Assembly (NCBI GenBank): GCA_033721915.1
Contig: JAWWAC010000017.1
Coordinates: 1 to 51,991 of the forward strand
Direction: 5' to 3'
Origin: REBR01 sp033721915
GTDB taxonomy: Bacteria > Pseudomonadota > Gammaproteobacteria > Pseudomonadales > Oleiphilaceae
Length of the DNA: 51,991 nucleotides
Position numbers and translations under genes: made by a program. The notes under the pieces are model-generated. The model was not told where the DNA came from and did no database searches. It saw only the letters and a list, made by a program, of their open reading frames with translations. Within the stretch, counting starts at the first letter, position 1. The number at the start of each line of letters is the position of its first letter. Below, piece by piece: positions 25,007 through 31,811 of this stretch.

Positions 25007-25843
25007 TCAGGGAGCGTTGACGGCCCCAACGATGTGTCGTTGCGGGAACGGCATGGTCAGTCCGGCCTCGTCAAAGGCCAGCTTGATTTTCTCCTGCATG
25101 GCCCAGTAGGCGGGCCAGAGGTCATCGCCGCTGGCCCAGAAACGCACCTTCAGCTCCACGGCGTTGTCGGTGAGATTGCCCACCACAATCATGGGGGCAG
25201 GGTCCCGGAGAATACGCTCATCGGCAGCCAGGGTGGCGTCGATCACCGCACGGGCCCGGTCAATGCTGTCCCCGTAACCCAGACGGATGGGCAGGTCCAC
25301 GCGGCGGTTGGGGTGGACACTGTAGTTGGTCAGGCTGGCATTGGAAAGCTGGCCATTGGGGATGATCACCTGTTTCTTGTCGAAGGTATCCACCAGTGTG
25401 TAAAGAATCATGATGCGGTTGACCGAGCCGAGATAACCCTGGGCCTCGATCACATCCCCCACCTTGAAGGGCTTGAAAGCGAGGATCAGCACGCCGCCGG
25501 CGAAGTTCGACAGGCTGCCCTGCAGTGCCAGACCCACCGCCAGGCCGGCGGCACCGAGTACGGCGATAAAGGAGGTGGTGGCAATGCCCACCATGGAGGC
25601 CACGGAAATCAGCAGTATGACCTTCAGCAGCACCGAGGCGAGGCTGCTGACAAAGCGCCCCAGTGTGGGGTCCTGCTGGGACAGGCGCTTCTCCACAACG
25701 GCCACAAAACGCTTGATCAGCCACAGGCCGGCCACCAGTGTGACCACTGCCAGTACCAGCTGGGGCAGATAACCCATGGCCATGGTGGTGGCCTTGTTGA
25801 TCAGTTCCGGTGAGATCTCCGGGAGAAAAGCGCTTGTGGTCAT
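25007..25843 (-). CDS. Small-conductance mechanosensitive channel (MscS family)
   Basis: A 278-residue three-helix MscS-type channel, the standard size of E. coli MscS. The first helix is about residues 27-44 (LVLAVVTLVAGLWLIKRF), the second about 67-90, and the pore helix TM3 is LGAAGLAVGLALQGSLSNFAG followed by GGVLILAFKPFKVGDVIEA (described in two parts). The Q-G-S-L-S-N-F-A-G turn and the beta-domain motif VIIPNGQLSNASLTNYS are typical. It releases solutes from the inner membrane on hypo-osmotic shock. AGGGA lies upstream of the ATG. Confidence 0.93.
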   Translation of the reverse strand: MTTSAFLPEISPELINKATTMAMGYLPQLVLAVVTLVAGLWLIKRFVAVVEKRLSQQDPTLGRFVSSLASVLLKVILLISVASMVGIATTSFIAVLGAAGLAVGLALQGSLSNFAGGVLILAFKPFKVGDVIEAQGYLGSVNRIMILYTLVDTFDKKQVIIPNGQLSNASLTNYSVHPNRRVDLPIRLGYGDSIDRARAVIDATLAADERILRDPAPMIVVGNLTDNAVELKVRFWASGDDLWPAYWAMQEKIKLAFDEAGLTMPFPQRHIVGAVNAP

Positions 25844-25901
25844 GGTGTGTGTCCCTGTGGTTATCCCTGAGGGTGAATGATGGATGATTTCGCGGCCCGG
25901 G

Positions 25902-27023
25902 TCAGGCGCTCTGTGTCAGTCCGGGAAGGGTCCCGGCGGCGGCCCTGCGGGCCAGTTCCGGCTTGTCGCCACGGGCCAGAACGGGACCGGCCTTGCGCGA
26001 GAGCTGGTAGTCGTACATGGGGTCGTAATACCGGGTCAGCAGCTGCTCGATCCACTGCCGGTGGCCGTCCAGGTCCCCGTGGCGCCACTGGGCCTCCAGG
26101 GCCTCGTTCATGATAGCCGCCAGTCGCTGGTAGCGCTCGCCGCCAAGGCGTTTTTTCACCCGCTCCAGGCTGGCGGTGAGAAAGGCGCGGAAGGCCACAA
26201 AGCCCGGCTCACGGCCGTCCCGCTGCATAAAGGCGCGGCTCATGTCGATGACATAATCCTCCAGGATGATCTCCACCCGGGTGGCCAGTGGCTCCTCCAG
26301 CACCATCAGCGGTGCCGCCTTCATGCGGGCGGTCAGTGCCTGTGGCAGTGCGCAGCGGCCGATCAGGTGCCCTTCGTCTTCCAGGTACAGGGGGCCCTGG
26401 TTCTGTGAGGCTTTCATCAGGGCGACATACAGGCGGTTTTCAAAATCGATCTGGCTGGGCTGGGGGGTCAGTGTGCGGCCAAAGCTGGAACCGCGGTGCT
26501 CGGCCATGCCCTCCAGGTCCACGGTGTTGGGCAGCATGGGCAGCAGGCGGGTCTTGCCCGAGCCGGTGCGTCCGCTGACCAGTACCAGGTTCAGCCGGTC
26601 CACCCGGCTGGCGAAATCGTCCAGCAGAAAGCGCCGCAGTGCCTTGTAGCCGCCCCTGACCAGTGGGTAGTGCACACCGGCCTCGGCCAGCCACTGCTGG
26701 GTGGTGCGTGAGCGCAGACCGCCACGGAAGCAATACAGGTAGCCCTGTGGGTGGGCGCTGGCGAAAGCCAGCCACTGCTCCATGCGGGCAGAGCGGGTCT
26801 CGCCGCTGACCAGCTGGTGGCCCAGTTCAATGGCGGCGTCCTGCCCCCGCTCCTGGTAGCGGATTCCGATGCGGTGACGCTCGGTGTCGTTCATCAGCGG
26901 CAGGTTGCGGGCACCGGGAAAGGCGCCCTGGGCGAACTCCACCGGCGCGCGCACATCCATCAGGGGGTGCTCCCCGAGAAAGATCTGGCGATAGTCGCTG
27001 GTATCCTGGCGCAATGCTGGCAC
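25902..27023 (-). CDS. mnmH: tRNA 2-selenouridine/geranyl-2-thiouridine synthase
   Basis: A 373-residue enzyme converting 2-thiouridine to 2-selenouridine at the tRNA wobble base. The N-terminal rhodanese domain has LMDVRAPVEFAQGAFPGARN and the active cysteine in YCFRGGLRS. The C-terminal P-loop domain has SGRTGSGKTRLLPML, and RGSSFGRTLTPQPSQIDFEN is a known family block. The start is GTG at 27023, since a GGGGAG site is at the right distance and family homology begins at PALRQDTSDYRQIF. The ATG at 27131 would add 36 residues without homology and run over the promoter of the divergent methyltransferase. It converges with no gene; the MscS gene follows 58 bases later on the same strand. Confidence 0.93.
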   Translation of the reverse strand: MPALRQDTSDYRQIFLGEHPLMDVRAPVEFAQGAFPGARNLPLMNDTERHRIGIRYQERGQDAAIELGHQLVSGETRSARMEQWLAFASAHPQGYLYCFRGGLRSRTTQQWLAEAGVHYPLVRGGYKALRRFLLDDFASRVDRLNLVLVSGRTGSGKTRLLPMLPNTVDLEGMAEHRGSSFGRTLTPQPSQIDFENRLYVALMKASQNQGPLYLEDEGHLIGRCALPQALTARMKAAPLMVLEEPLATRVEIILEDYVIDMSRAFMQRDGREPGFVAFRAFLTASLERVKKRLGGERYQRLAAIMNEALEAQWRHGDLDGHRQWIEQLLTRYYDPMYDYQLSRKAGPVLARGDKPELARRAAAGTLPGLTQSA

Positions 27024-27150
27024 GATCGGGCTCCCCAAAAACTGGGATTGTACCTGAATTGAACAGCACCGCGCAGTCCCCACGAAGGTAACCCGACCCT
27101 GGCTGAAGGCGGTTGGTGTATACTCTGGCATTTACCCGGAGGGTCCCGAG

Positions 27151-27858
27151 ATGGCCACCATCAATCCGGCCGGCGTGCCCCGGCCGCTGGAACAGCAACT
27201 GAGGCGCACTCTGCCACGGGGCCGCCTCCGTGTTGCCCGCCCCGGGGGCTGCCGTGATATCGCACTGTACCTGTTCGACCCCTCGGTCATGGAGGGGCCA
27301 CTGAGTCACGAGGAAGCCCAGGCGGTGGTGGCCACCCCCGCCTACTGGTCCTTCTGCTGGGCCAGTGGCCAGGTGCTGGCCCAGTGGCTGCTGGACCATC
27401 CCCAGTGGGTGGCGGGGCGGCGTGTGCTGGATTTTGGCGCCGGCTCCGGCGTGGTGGCCATTGCCGCCGCACTGGCCGGTGCCTGCAGCGTAATGGCCTG
27501 CGACCTGGACCCGGCGGCGCGTCTTGCCACCGAGGCCAATGCCGCGCTGAACGGTGTCCGCCTGGAGGTGATTGAGGACTGGCGCGACGGGGGGGAGGTG
27601 GACCTGCTGCTGGCCGCAGATGTGCTCTACGACCCGGAAAACCGCCCTCTTCTGGGGCAGTTCCGCGCACGGGCGCGTGAGGTGCTGCTGGCGGATTCCA
27701 GGCTGTCCACTCTGGGGGACGACCACTACCGGTCATTGACCCGTATTGAGGCCAGAACCTGGCCGGATCTGCAGGAATTCGAGGCGTTCAATCAGGTACG
27801 CCTGTATCACGCGGGGGGGGGTGACAGTGGAGGCATAAAAAAAGGTGGCTTAAGATAG
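27151..27858 (+). CDS. SAM-dependent methyltransferase, METTL/ETFB-lysine-methyltransferase-like
   Basis: A 235-residue class I methyltransferase. Motif I is VLDFGAGSGVVAIAAAL (about residues 92-108), motif II ends in ACDLDPAA, and the acidic DVLYDPENR sits at the motif IV position. The segment PAYWSFCWASGQVLAQWLL upstream resembles the protein-lysine methyltransferase group related to METTL18/20, so a protein substrate is plausible. GGAGG is ten bases before the ATG. The last codons (GGIKKGGLR) are the ones that form the antisense terminator of the minus-strand RNA at 27837, which constrains the C-terminal sequence. Divergent from mnmH. Confidence 0.8.
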   Translation: MATINPAGVPRPLEQQLRRTLPRGRLRVARPGGCRDIALYLFDPSVMEGPLSHEEAQAVVATPAYWSFCWASGQVLAQWLLDHPQWVAGRRVLDFGAGSGVVAIAAALAGACSVMACDLDPAARLATEANAALNGVRLEVIEDWRDGGEVDLLLAADVLYDPENRPLLGQFRARAREVLLADSRLSTLGDDHYRSLTRIEARTWPDLQEFEAFNQVRLYHAGGGDSGGIKKGGLR

Positions 27859-27866
27859 CCACCTTT
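27837..27866 (-). terminator. Intrinsic terminator of the small RNA
   Basis: On the minus strand, AAAGGTGGCT (27866-27857), loop ATCTTA, AGCCACCTTT (27850-27841), then a T run to 27837. Ten perfect pairs and a seven-T tail counting the stem end. It overlaps the 3' end of the plus-strand methyltransferase gene (stop codon 27856-27858 lies in the stem and loop), and can also work in the plus direction. Confidence 0.92.
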
Positions 27867-28075
27867 CCTGTACATCGTTTATGGCGGCTTCCCTGCTGCA
27901 TGGAGGGCGTCCATGTCCGCCGCTTTCCCTGTTTCTTCCCTGATTCCGCCAGCGTCCGAGCCGGCCTCACAGATTGAATCCCTCAAGCATTACATCCGTT
28001 TATTCCCTGCTTCCCCTCAGCTCCTCTGAGGAAACCGTCCCTGTATAGTCCTTTCCCTGTCGTCCGTTGACAGGA
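27837..28075 (-). ncRNA. CsrB/RsmX/Y/Z-like small RNA (CsrA/RsmA sponge)
   Basis: The minus strand between about 28075 and 27837 has no protein-coding character but carries 17 GGA trinucleotides. CAGGGA is exact six times, at (plus-strand coordinates) 28054-28059, 28038-28043, 28004-28009, 27937-27942, 27926-27931 and 27890-27895. Three stems show GGA in the loop: 28058-28072 (TGTC/GACA), 28016-28030 (CTCAG, loop AGGAG, CTGAG) and 27974-27986 (TTGA, loop GGGAT, TCAA). The RNA ends in a textbook intrinsic terminator (27866-27837). This is the design of RNAs that sequester CsrA/RsmA. The exact 5' end is not certain; the minus-strand sequence around 28072 (TGTCAACGGACGACAGGGA) resembles the start of Pseudomonas RsmZ from memory. 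A TGTAAG half-site, as in GacA-dependent promoters, lies about 120 bases upstream (28194-28189), but its partner half is poor. Confidence 0.85.
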
Positions 28076-28188
28076 TTACCTTAACAAGAGCCCGGGGGAT
28101 TGAGTGGAAAAAGAAAAGAAAATCTCTCCGGGAAATCATGAACACAAAGATGCATAATAATAAAAAACAATAAGATAGAAATGAATTT

Positions 28189-28194
28189 CTTACA
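28189..28194 (-). promoter_or_regulatory. TGTAAG half-site upstream of small RNA
   Basis: Minus-strand TGTAAG is at 28194-28189, flanked by an AT-rich stretch and a dyad AGAAAT-GA-ATTTCT (28177-28190). GacA-type activation sites read TGTAAG-N6-CTTACA; only the first half matches well here. Confidence 0.3.
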
Positions 28195-28239
28195 AAGTGT
28201 GATCCGTGCACGGATAAAAACCGCTAATGCTTACAGGCC

Positions 28240-28259
28240 GCGTGCGATATATCGCACGC
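28240..28259. promoter_or_regulatory. Perfect 20-bp palindrome
   Basis: GCGTGCGATATATCGCACGC is its own reverse complement and has no spacer. It lies 159 bases before the response-regulator gene and about 165 bases upstream of the small RNA 5' end, so it could serve either divergent unit. A dimeric regulator site is the obvious reading, but I cannot name the regulator. Confidence 0.6.
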
Positions 28260-28418
28260 AATACAGAGTTAGGATCCTACAGTCCCCCGGTATGGCGATG
28301 GTGTCTCCCATGGCCACTGGCGCGGTAGCAACGGCACCGGATCCAGAGGAGGCGGTTGTGGCCTGACCGACTATAGTAAAGCAGTACTGAACGGGGTTTT
28401 ACACAAGGGCATTCCGAC

Positions 28419-29327
28419 ATGGCGCCAATAAAGGTATTGGTGGTGGATGACGCCAGTTTTGTGCGGGATCTGGTCAAGCGCACACTGCGCAACCACTTTC
28501 CCGGGATCGAGATGCAGGAAGCGTCCAATGGCCGCAAGGCACAGGCGTTGCTGCACCGGCAGATGTTTGACCTGATCCTGTGCGACTGGGAAATGCCGGA
28601 AATGTCCGGTCTGGAGCTGCTGAGGTGGGTTCGCCAGCAGGACGCCTACCGCAAAAAGCCCTTTATCATGATCACCAGCCGTGGCGACCGGGACCATGTG
28701 GTGGAGGCGGTCAGGGAGGGGGTGACGGATTACCTGGGCAAGCCTTTCAGCGCGGAGGGACTGGTGAACAAGGTGATCAAGGTGATGGGGGATAAGCTCG
28801 GCCGTCAGGCGGCGGTGCCGTCGGCCAGTCGCAGCTCGGCGGACTTGCTGACCGGTGGAGCGGCTCCCCGGAAGGCGCCCGATACGCAGAAAACTTCTGA
28901 CGGGCTGAGGGCTCCTGACCCGCTGAGGGCTGCTAACCCGCTGAAGGCTGCTGACCCGCAGAAAGCTCCCGATCCTCTGAAGGCTTCTTCTGCCGAAAAA
29001 TCGGCCGGCAAAGTCCCCGTTCCTCAGTCGCAGCTGCGTTTCTCGGGCGGGACACTGCAGTGCGTGATCCGCTCCATTACCCTCACGGAAGTGCAGCTGC
29101 GTGTGCGTTACCAGGATCCCATGCCGGGGATACTGGCTCAGGCGGTGGTGGATGTGCCCCTGGGGGAAGACCGTATGGCCCGCCTCAATGGCTATGTGTC
29201 ACAACTGCAGGCGGTGGATCAGCGCCAGGATTCGGATTTTATCCAGCTGGTGGTGCGCTGGGTGGATGAAGACCCCCAGAAACTGGCGGACCTGACCCAC
29301 TACATTGCCCGTTTCCGCCGCGCCTGA
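28419..29327 (+). CDS. Response regulator: CheY-like receiver, repeat linker, PilZ-like domain
   Basis: A 302-residue protein. The receiver domain (1-125) is complete: acidic pair in VVDDAS, phosphoacceptor aspartate in LILCDWEMPEMSG, Thr in MITSRG and Lys in GKPFSAEG. A linker (about 130-205) contains a near-tandem hexapeptide L-R/K-A-x-D/N-P (LRAPDPLRAANPLKAADP then QKAPDPLKAS). The last 100 residues resemble a PilZ-like domain (LRFSGGTLQCVIRSITLTEV and the end VDEDPQKLADLTHYIARF), without the clear RxxxR motif of c-di-GMP binders. No kinase gene is adjacent. The upstream gap carries the small RNA and the palindrome. AAGGGC precedes the ATG. Confidence 0.8.
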   Translation: MAPIKVLVVDDASFVRDLVKRTLRNHFPGIEMQEASNGRKAQALLHRQMFDLILCDWEMPEMSGLELLRWVRQQDAYRKKPFIMITSRGDRDHVVEAVREGVTDYLGKPFSAEGLVNKVIKVMGDKLGRQAAVPSASRSSADLLTGGAAPRKAPDTQKTSDGLRAPDPLRAANPLKAADPQKAPDPLKASSAEKSAGKVPVPQSQLRFSGGTLQCVIRSITLTEVQLRVRYQDPMPGILAQAVVDVPLGEDRMARLNGYVSQLQAVDQRQDSDFIQLVVRWVDEDPQKLADLTHYIARFRRA

Positions 29328-29328
29328 T

Positions 29329-30219
29329 TCAGGCCAGCCACAGATCCAGCACCAGGCCGACAAACACCGCAAGCCCGGCCCAGTTGTTATTGAGAAAGGC
29401 CCGGAAGCAGGCCAGGCGCTCCCGCTCCCGGATCAGCCACTGCTGGTAGGCAAAGCAGCCGGCCATCACCGCCAGACCCAGGTGAAAGAAACCACCCAGC
29501 TGCGCCTGCTGGCCCGCCAGCCACAGTGTCACTACCACCAGTCCCTGGAGAATGGCGATCATGGGCCGGTCCGCCTCACCCAGCAGCACGGCGGTGGACT
29601 TGATGCCGATGCGCACATCGTCATCCCTGTCCACCATGGCGTACAGGGTGTCGTAGGCCACGGTCCAGATCAGGTTGGCGGCAAACAGCAGCCAGGCCAG
29701 CCGGGTGATCTCGTTGGCCTCGGCCGCCCAGGCCATGGGGATGGCCCAGGAGAACGCCGCCCCCAGAAACAGCTGTGGCAGATGGGTGTAGCGCTTCATG
29801 AAGGGGTAGATAAAGGCCAGCAGCACACCGCCAAAGGCCAGGTACAGGGTCAGTGTGTTGGTGAACAGCAGCACCAGCAGAAAAGCCAGTGTGATCAGCG
29901 CGACAAAAAGGCCCAGTGCCTCGTTGGGCTGGATCACCCCGGTGGCCAGAGGTCGCTCACGGGTGCGCTTGACGAAGCCGTCCAGATCCCGGTCGGCGTA
30001 ATCGTTGATGACACAGCCCGCCGCCCGCATGATGAAGACCCCCAGCACAAACACCACCAGTGTGCCGAAGTGCGGCACGCCACCGGCGGCCAGCCAGAGG
30101 GCCCAGAGGGTGGGCCAGAGCAGCAGCAGGGTGCCGATGGGCCGGTCCAGTCGCATCAGCCGGAGAAAATCCGGCAGTCGTTCCCGTAATTGGTCAATAT
30201 CCGGCATGGTTCCCTTCAT
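29329..30219 (-). CDS. ubiA: 4-hydroxybenzoate octaprenyltransferase
   Basis: A 296-residue integral-membrane prenyltransferase that joins the polyprenyl tail to 4-hydroxybenzoate in ubiquinone synthesis. The first Asp-rich motif is NDYADRDLDGFVKRT and the second DTLYAMVDRDDD, both binding Mg-diphosphate. Eight or so hydrophobic segments follow the usual UbiA pattern. The gene is 27 bases downstream of ubiC on the same strand and its stop codon is one base from the stop of the response-regulator gene, which converges on it. Confidence 0.95.
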   Translation of the reverse strand: MKGTMPDIDQLRERLPDFLRLMRLDRPIGTLLLLWPTLWALWLAAGGVPHFGTLVVFVLGVFIMRAAGCVINDYADRDLDGFVKRTRERPLATGVIQPNEALGLFVALITLAFLLVLLFTNTLTLYLAFGGVLLAFIYPFMKRYTHLPQLFLGAAFSWAIPMAWAAEANEITRLAWLLFAANLIWTVAYDTLYAMVDRDDDVRIGIKSTAVLLGEADRPMIAILQGLVVVTLWLAGQQAQLGGFFHLGLAVMAGCFAYQQWLIRERERLACFRAFLNNNWAGLAVFVGLVLDLWLA

Positions 30220-30246
30220 AGGTCCAGCTCCGTGAATCGTGTCGGA

Positions 30247-30795
30247 TTATAGAGGGCGGCGCGCATCCGCGCGAACCCGGTGGAAATGCCAGTCCCTTTT
30301 GGACAGGGCCTGCCAGAAGGCGGGCTGGAAGTACTCCGTCACCAGCAACTGACGGCCTCGGCGGCAGAAGCGCGAGCGGCGCCCCCACAGCGGCTCCCGG
30401 CCCCCTGCCGGCGTCTCTCCGGTGACAAAGCGGGCCCGCTGCCAGGGGTCCCGGCGGAACAGCGCCGAGCCCAGGGGCCGCCGCCCCAGCTGCCGCAGTG
30501 AGCGCTCCGGCCCCCGCAGCGTGGCCAGGGGCACCAGGGTGCGGGCCCGCACCCAGCCCTGTCCGTCCCCTTCCAGCTGTACCTCCCGCACCCAGACCCT
30601 CTGGCGCGGCGTCAGGCCGAGAAACAGTGCCTCATCCGGCTGCGGCCTTGCCATGCCCTGTTGCAGCACGCGCACCCGGAAACCCTCGCGGCTGAGCTGC
30701 TTCAGCAGCCGTGTCAGCGAGCCCTGGTGGCGGATGATGGCCCTCTGGGGGCGTGGCAGTCGGAAGGCAGGCCGTGGCCGGAACAAACCCGTCAT
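30247..30795 (-). CDS. ubiC: Chorismate pyruvate-lyase
   Basis: A 182-residue UbiC, which makes 4-hydroxybenzoate and pyruvate from chorismate, the first committed ubiquinone step. Family blocks: GSLTRLLKQLS near the N-terminus, RVWVREVQLEGDGQGWVRAR (two segments) with the VRE and ARTLVP positions, RPLGSALFRR (substrate-binding arginines) and RRSRFCRRGRQLLVTEYF at the end. The ATG at 30795 follows AAGGGG; an in-frame ATG at 30864 would overlap hpt. It starts four bases after the hpt stop and is followed by ubiA, giving an hpt-ubiC-ubiA operon. Confidence 0.92.
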   Translation of the reverse strand: MTGLFRPRPAFRLPRPQRAIIRHQGSLTRLLKQLSREGFRVRVLQQGMARPQPDEALFLGLTPRQRVWVREVQLEGDGQGWVRARTLVPLATLRGPERSLRQLGRRPLGSALFRRDPWQRARFVTGETPAGGREPLWGRRSRFCRRGRQLLVTEYFQPAFWQALSKRDWHFHRVRADARRPL

Positions 30796-30799
30796 GGCA

Positions 30800-31354
30800 C
30801 TAGTGCCCCTTGACCGCAAAGATGCCGGGGGCGTTGCGCCAGTAGCCACGGTAATCCATGCCATAGCCGAACAGGAAACGGTCCGGCGCCTTCAGCCCGG
30901 TGATATCCGCCTCCAGCCCGGGGCTGACCTTGCGGTCGTGGGTCTTGTCCACCAGCACGGCCGTGAGCACCTCTCGGGCGCCCTGTTCCCGGCAGTATTC
31001 GGCAATGGCCACCAGGGTGGCGCCCTGGTCAAGAATGTCGTCCACAATCAATACGCTGCGTCCTTTCAGTGGCAGCCCGGGGCTGACCTGCCAGTTCAGA
31101 TCGCCACCCTGTGTCTGGTCCCGGTAACGGCCTGCATGGAGGTAGTCCTGTTGCAGCGGGAAATGCAGCCGGGTCAGCAACTGGCCCGAAATGATCAGTC
31201 CGCCATTCATCACTGTCAGGATAATGGGCTCCGAGTGCTCCAGACGCTGTGTAATGGTCTGGGCCATCCGCTCCAGAGCCGCCTCAACCTCGGTCTGTGT
31301 AAAGAGACAGTCGGCGTCGGCCAGTATCTGCCGGGGGTCGGTTGTATCGGCCAT
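30800..31354 (-). CDS. hpt: Hypoxanthine-guanine phosphoribosyltransferase
   Basis: A 184-residue purine salvage enzyme. The PRPP-binding loop VLIVDDILDQGATL is intact, with the DD pair and following Gly/Thr; the flexible loop region is around HAGRYRDQTQGG, and FLFGYGMDYRGYWRN is the purine-site aromatic segment. It converts hypoxanthine or guanine plus PRPP to IMP/GMP. AGGA precedes the ATG. First gene of the hpt-ubiC-ubiA operon and divergent from the rubredoxin gene. Confidence 0.94.
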   Translation of the reverse strand: MADTTDPRQILADADCLFTQTEVEAALERMAQTITQRLEHSEPIILTVMNGGLIISGQLLTRLHFPLQQDYLHAGRYRDQTQGGDLNWQVSPGLPLKGRSVLIVDDILDQGATLVAIAEYCREQGAREVLTAVLVDKTHDRKVSPGLEADITGLKAPDRFLFGYGMDYRGYWRNAPGIFAVKGH

Positions 31355-31474
31355 GGTCGCGGATCCTGTGTTACGGGTTCAGTAATGGGCAACGGGGGAA
31401 AACGCCCAGTATAACGTTGCTGGAAGGGAACGGATACGCAGACAGGCTCCGCCAGGCCGGGTTATTCTGCATGA

Positions 31475-31487
31475 ATTGTCAGACAAT
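31475..31487. promoter_or_regulatory. Perfect dyad ATTGTC-A-GACAAT in hpt/rubA gap
   Basis: ATTGTC (31475-31480) and GACAAT (31482-31487) with one base between. A second palindrome, ATGCCCGGGCAT, is at 31522-31533 in the rubredoxin leader. Either could be a regulator site for the divergent pair; no regulator is identified. Confidence 0.4.
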
Positions 31488-31638
31488 ATTCCCTGTCACC
31501 GGGCTCCCCTGATACGGTAGAATGCCCGGGCATCGGGTCCCGGCCGCCACTCTGATGCATTCCCGCGGCGGCTGCGTATGGAATAGGACCCAAAGGGCCA
31601 TGGCCCCCCACAACGAACCAACGATTTGGAGAGACTCC

Positions 31639-31806
31639 GTGAAAAAGTGGCAGTGTGTAGTGTGCGGTTTTATCTACGACGAGGCGGAAGGCTGGCCTGA
31701 AGACGGCATCGAGCCGGGCACGGCCTGGGAAGATGTGCCGGAGGACTGGATGTGTCCCGATTGTGGCGTCGGCAAGGAAGACTTTGAAATGATTGAGATT
31801 GGTTGA
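31639..31806 (+). CDS. rubA: Rubredoxin
   Basis: A 55-residue mononuclear iron electron carrier. The four iron ligands are in C-V-V-C-G (Cys6, Cys9) and C-P-D-C-G (Cys39, Cys42), and the usual DEAEGWPEDGIEPGTAWEDVP loop links them. The size equals that of AlkG2-type single-domain rubredoxins that serve alkane hydroxylases, but no alkB is in the window. The start is GTG at 31639, preceded by GGAG; upstream codons read repeats or palindrome. It is five bases upstream of its reductase. Confidence 0.95.
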   Translation: MKKWQCVVCGFIYDEAEGWPEDGIEPGTAWEDVPEDWMCPDCGVGKEDFEMIEIG

Positions 31807-31811
31807 AAACA

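Noticed and set aside
27788..27970. Minus-strand open frame over the sRNA
   Set aside because: It has no ribosome site and is cut across GGA-rich hairpins and the terminator; the conserved features are RNA features.
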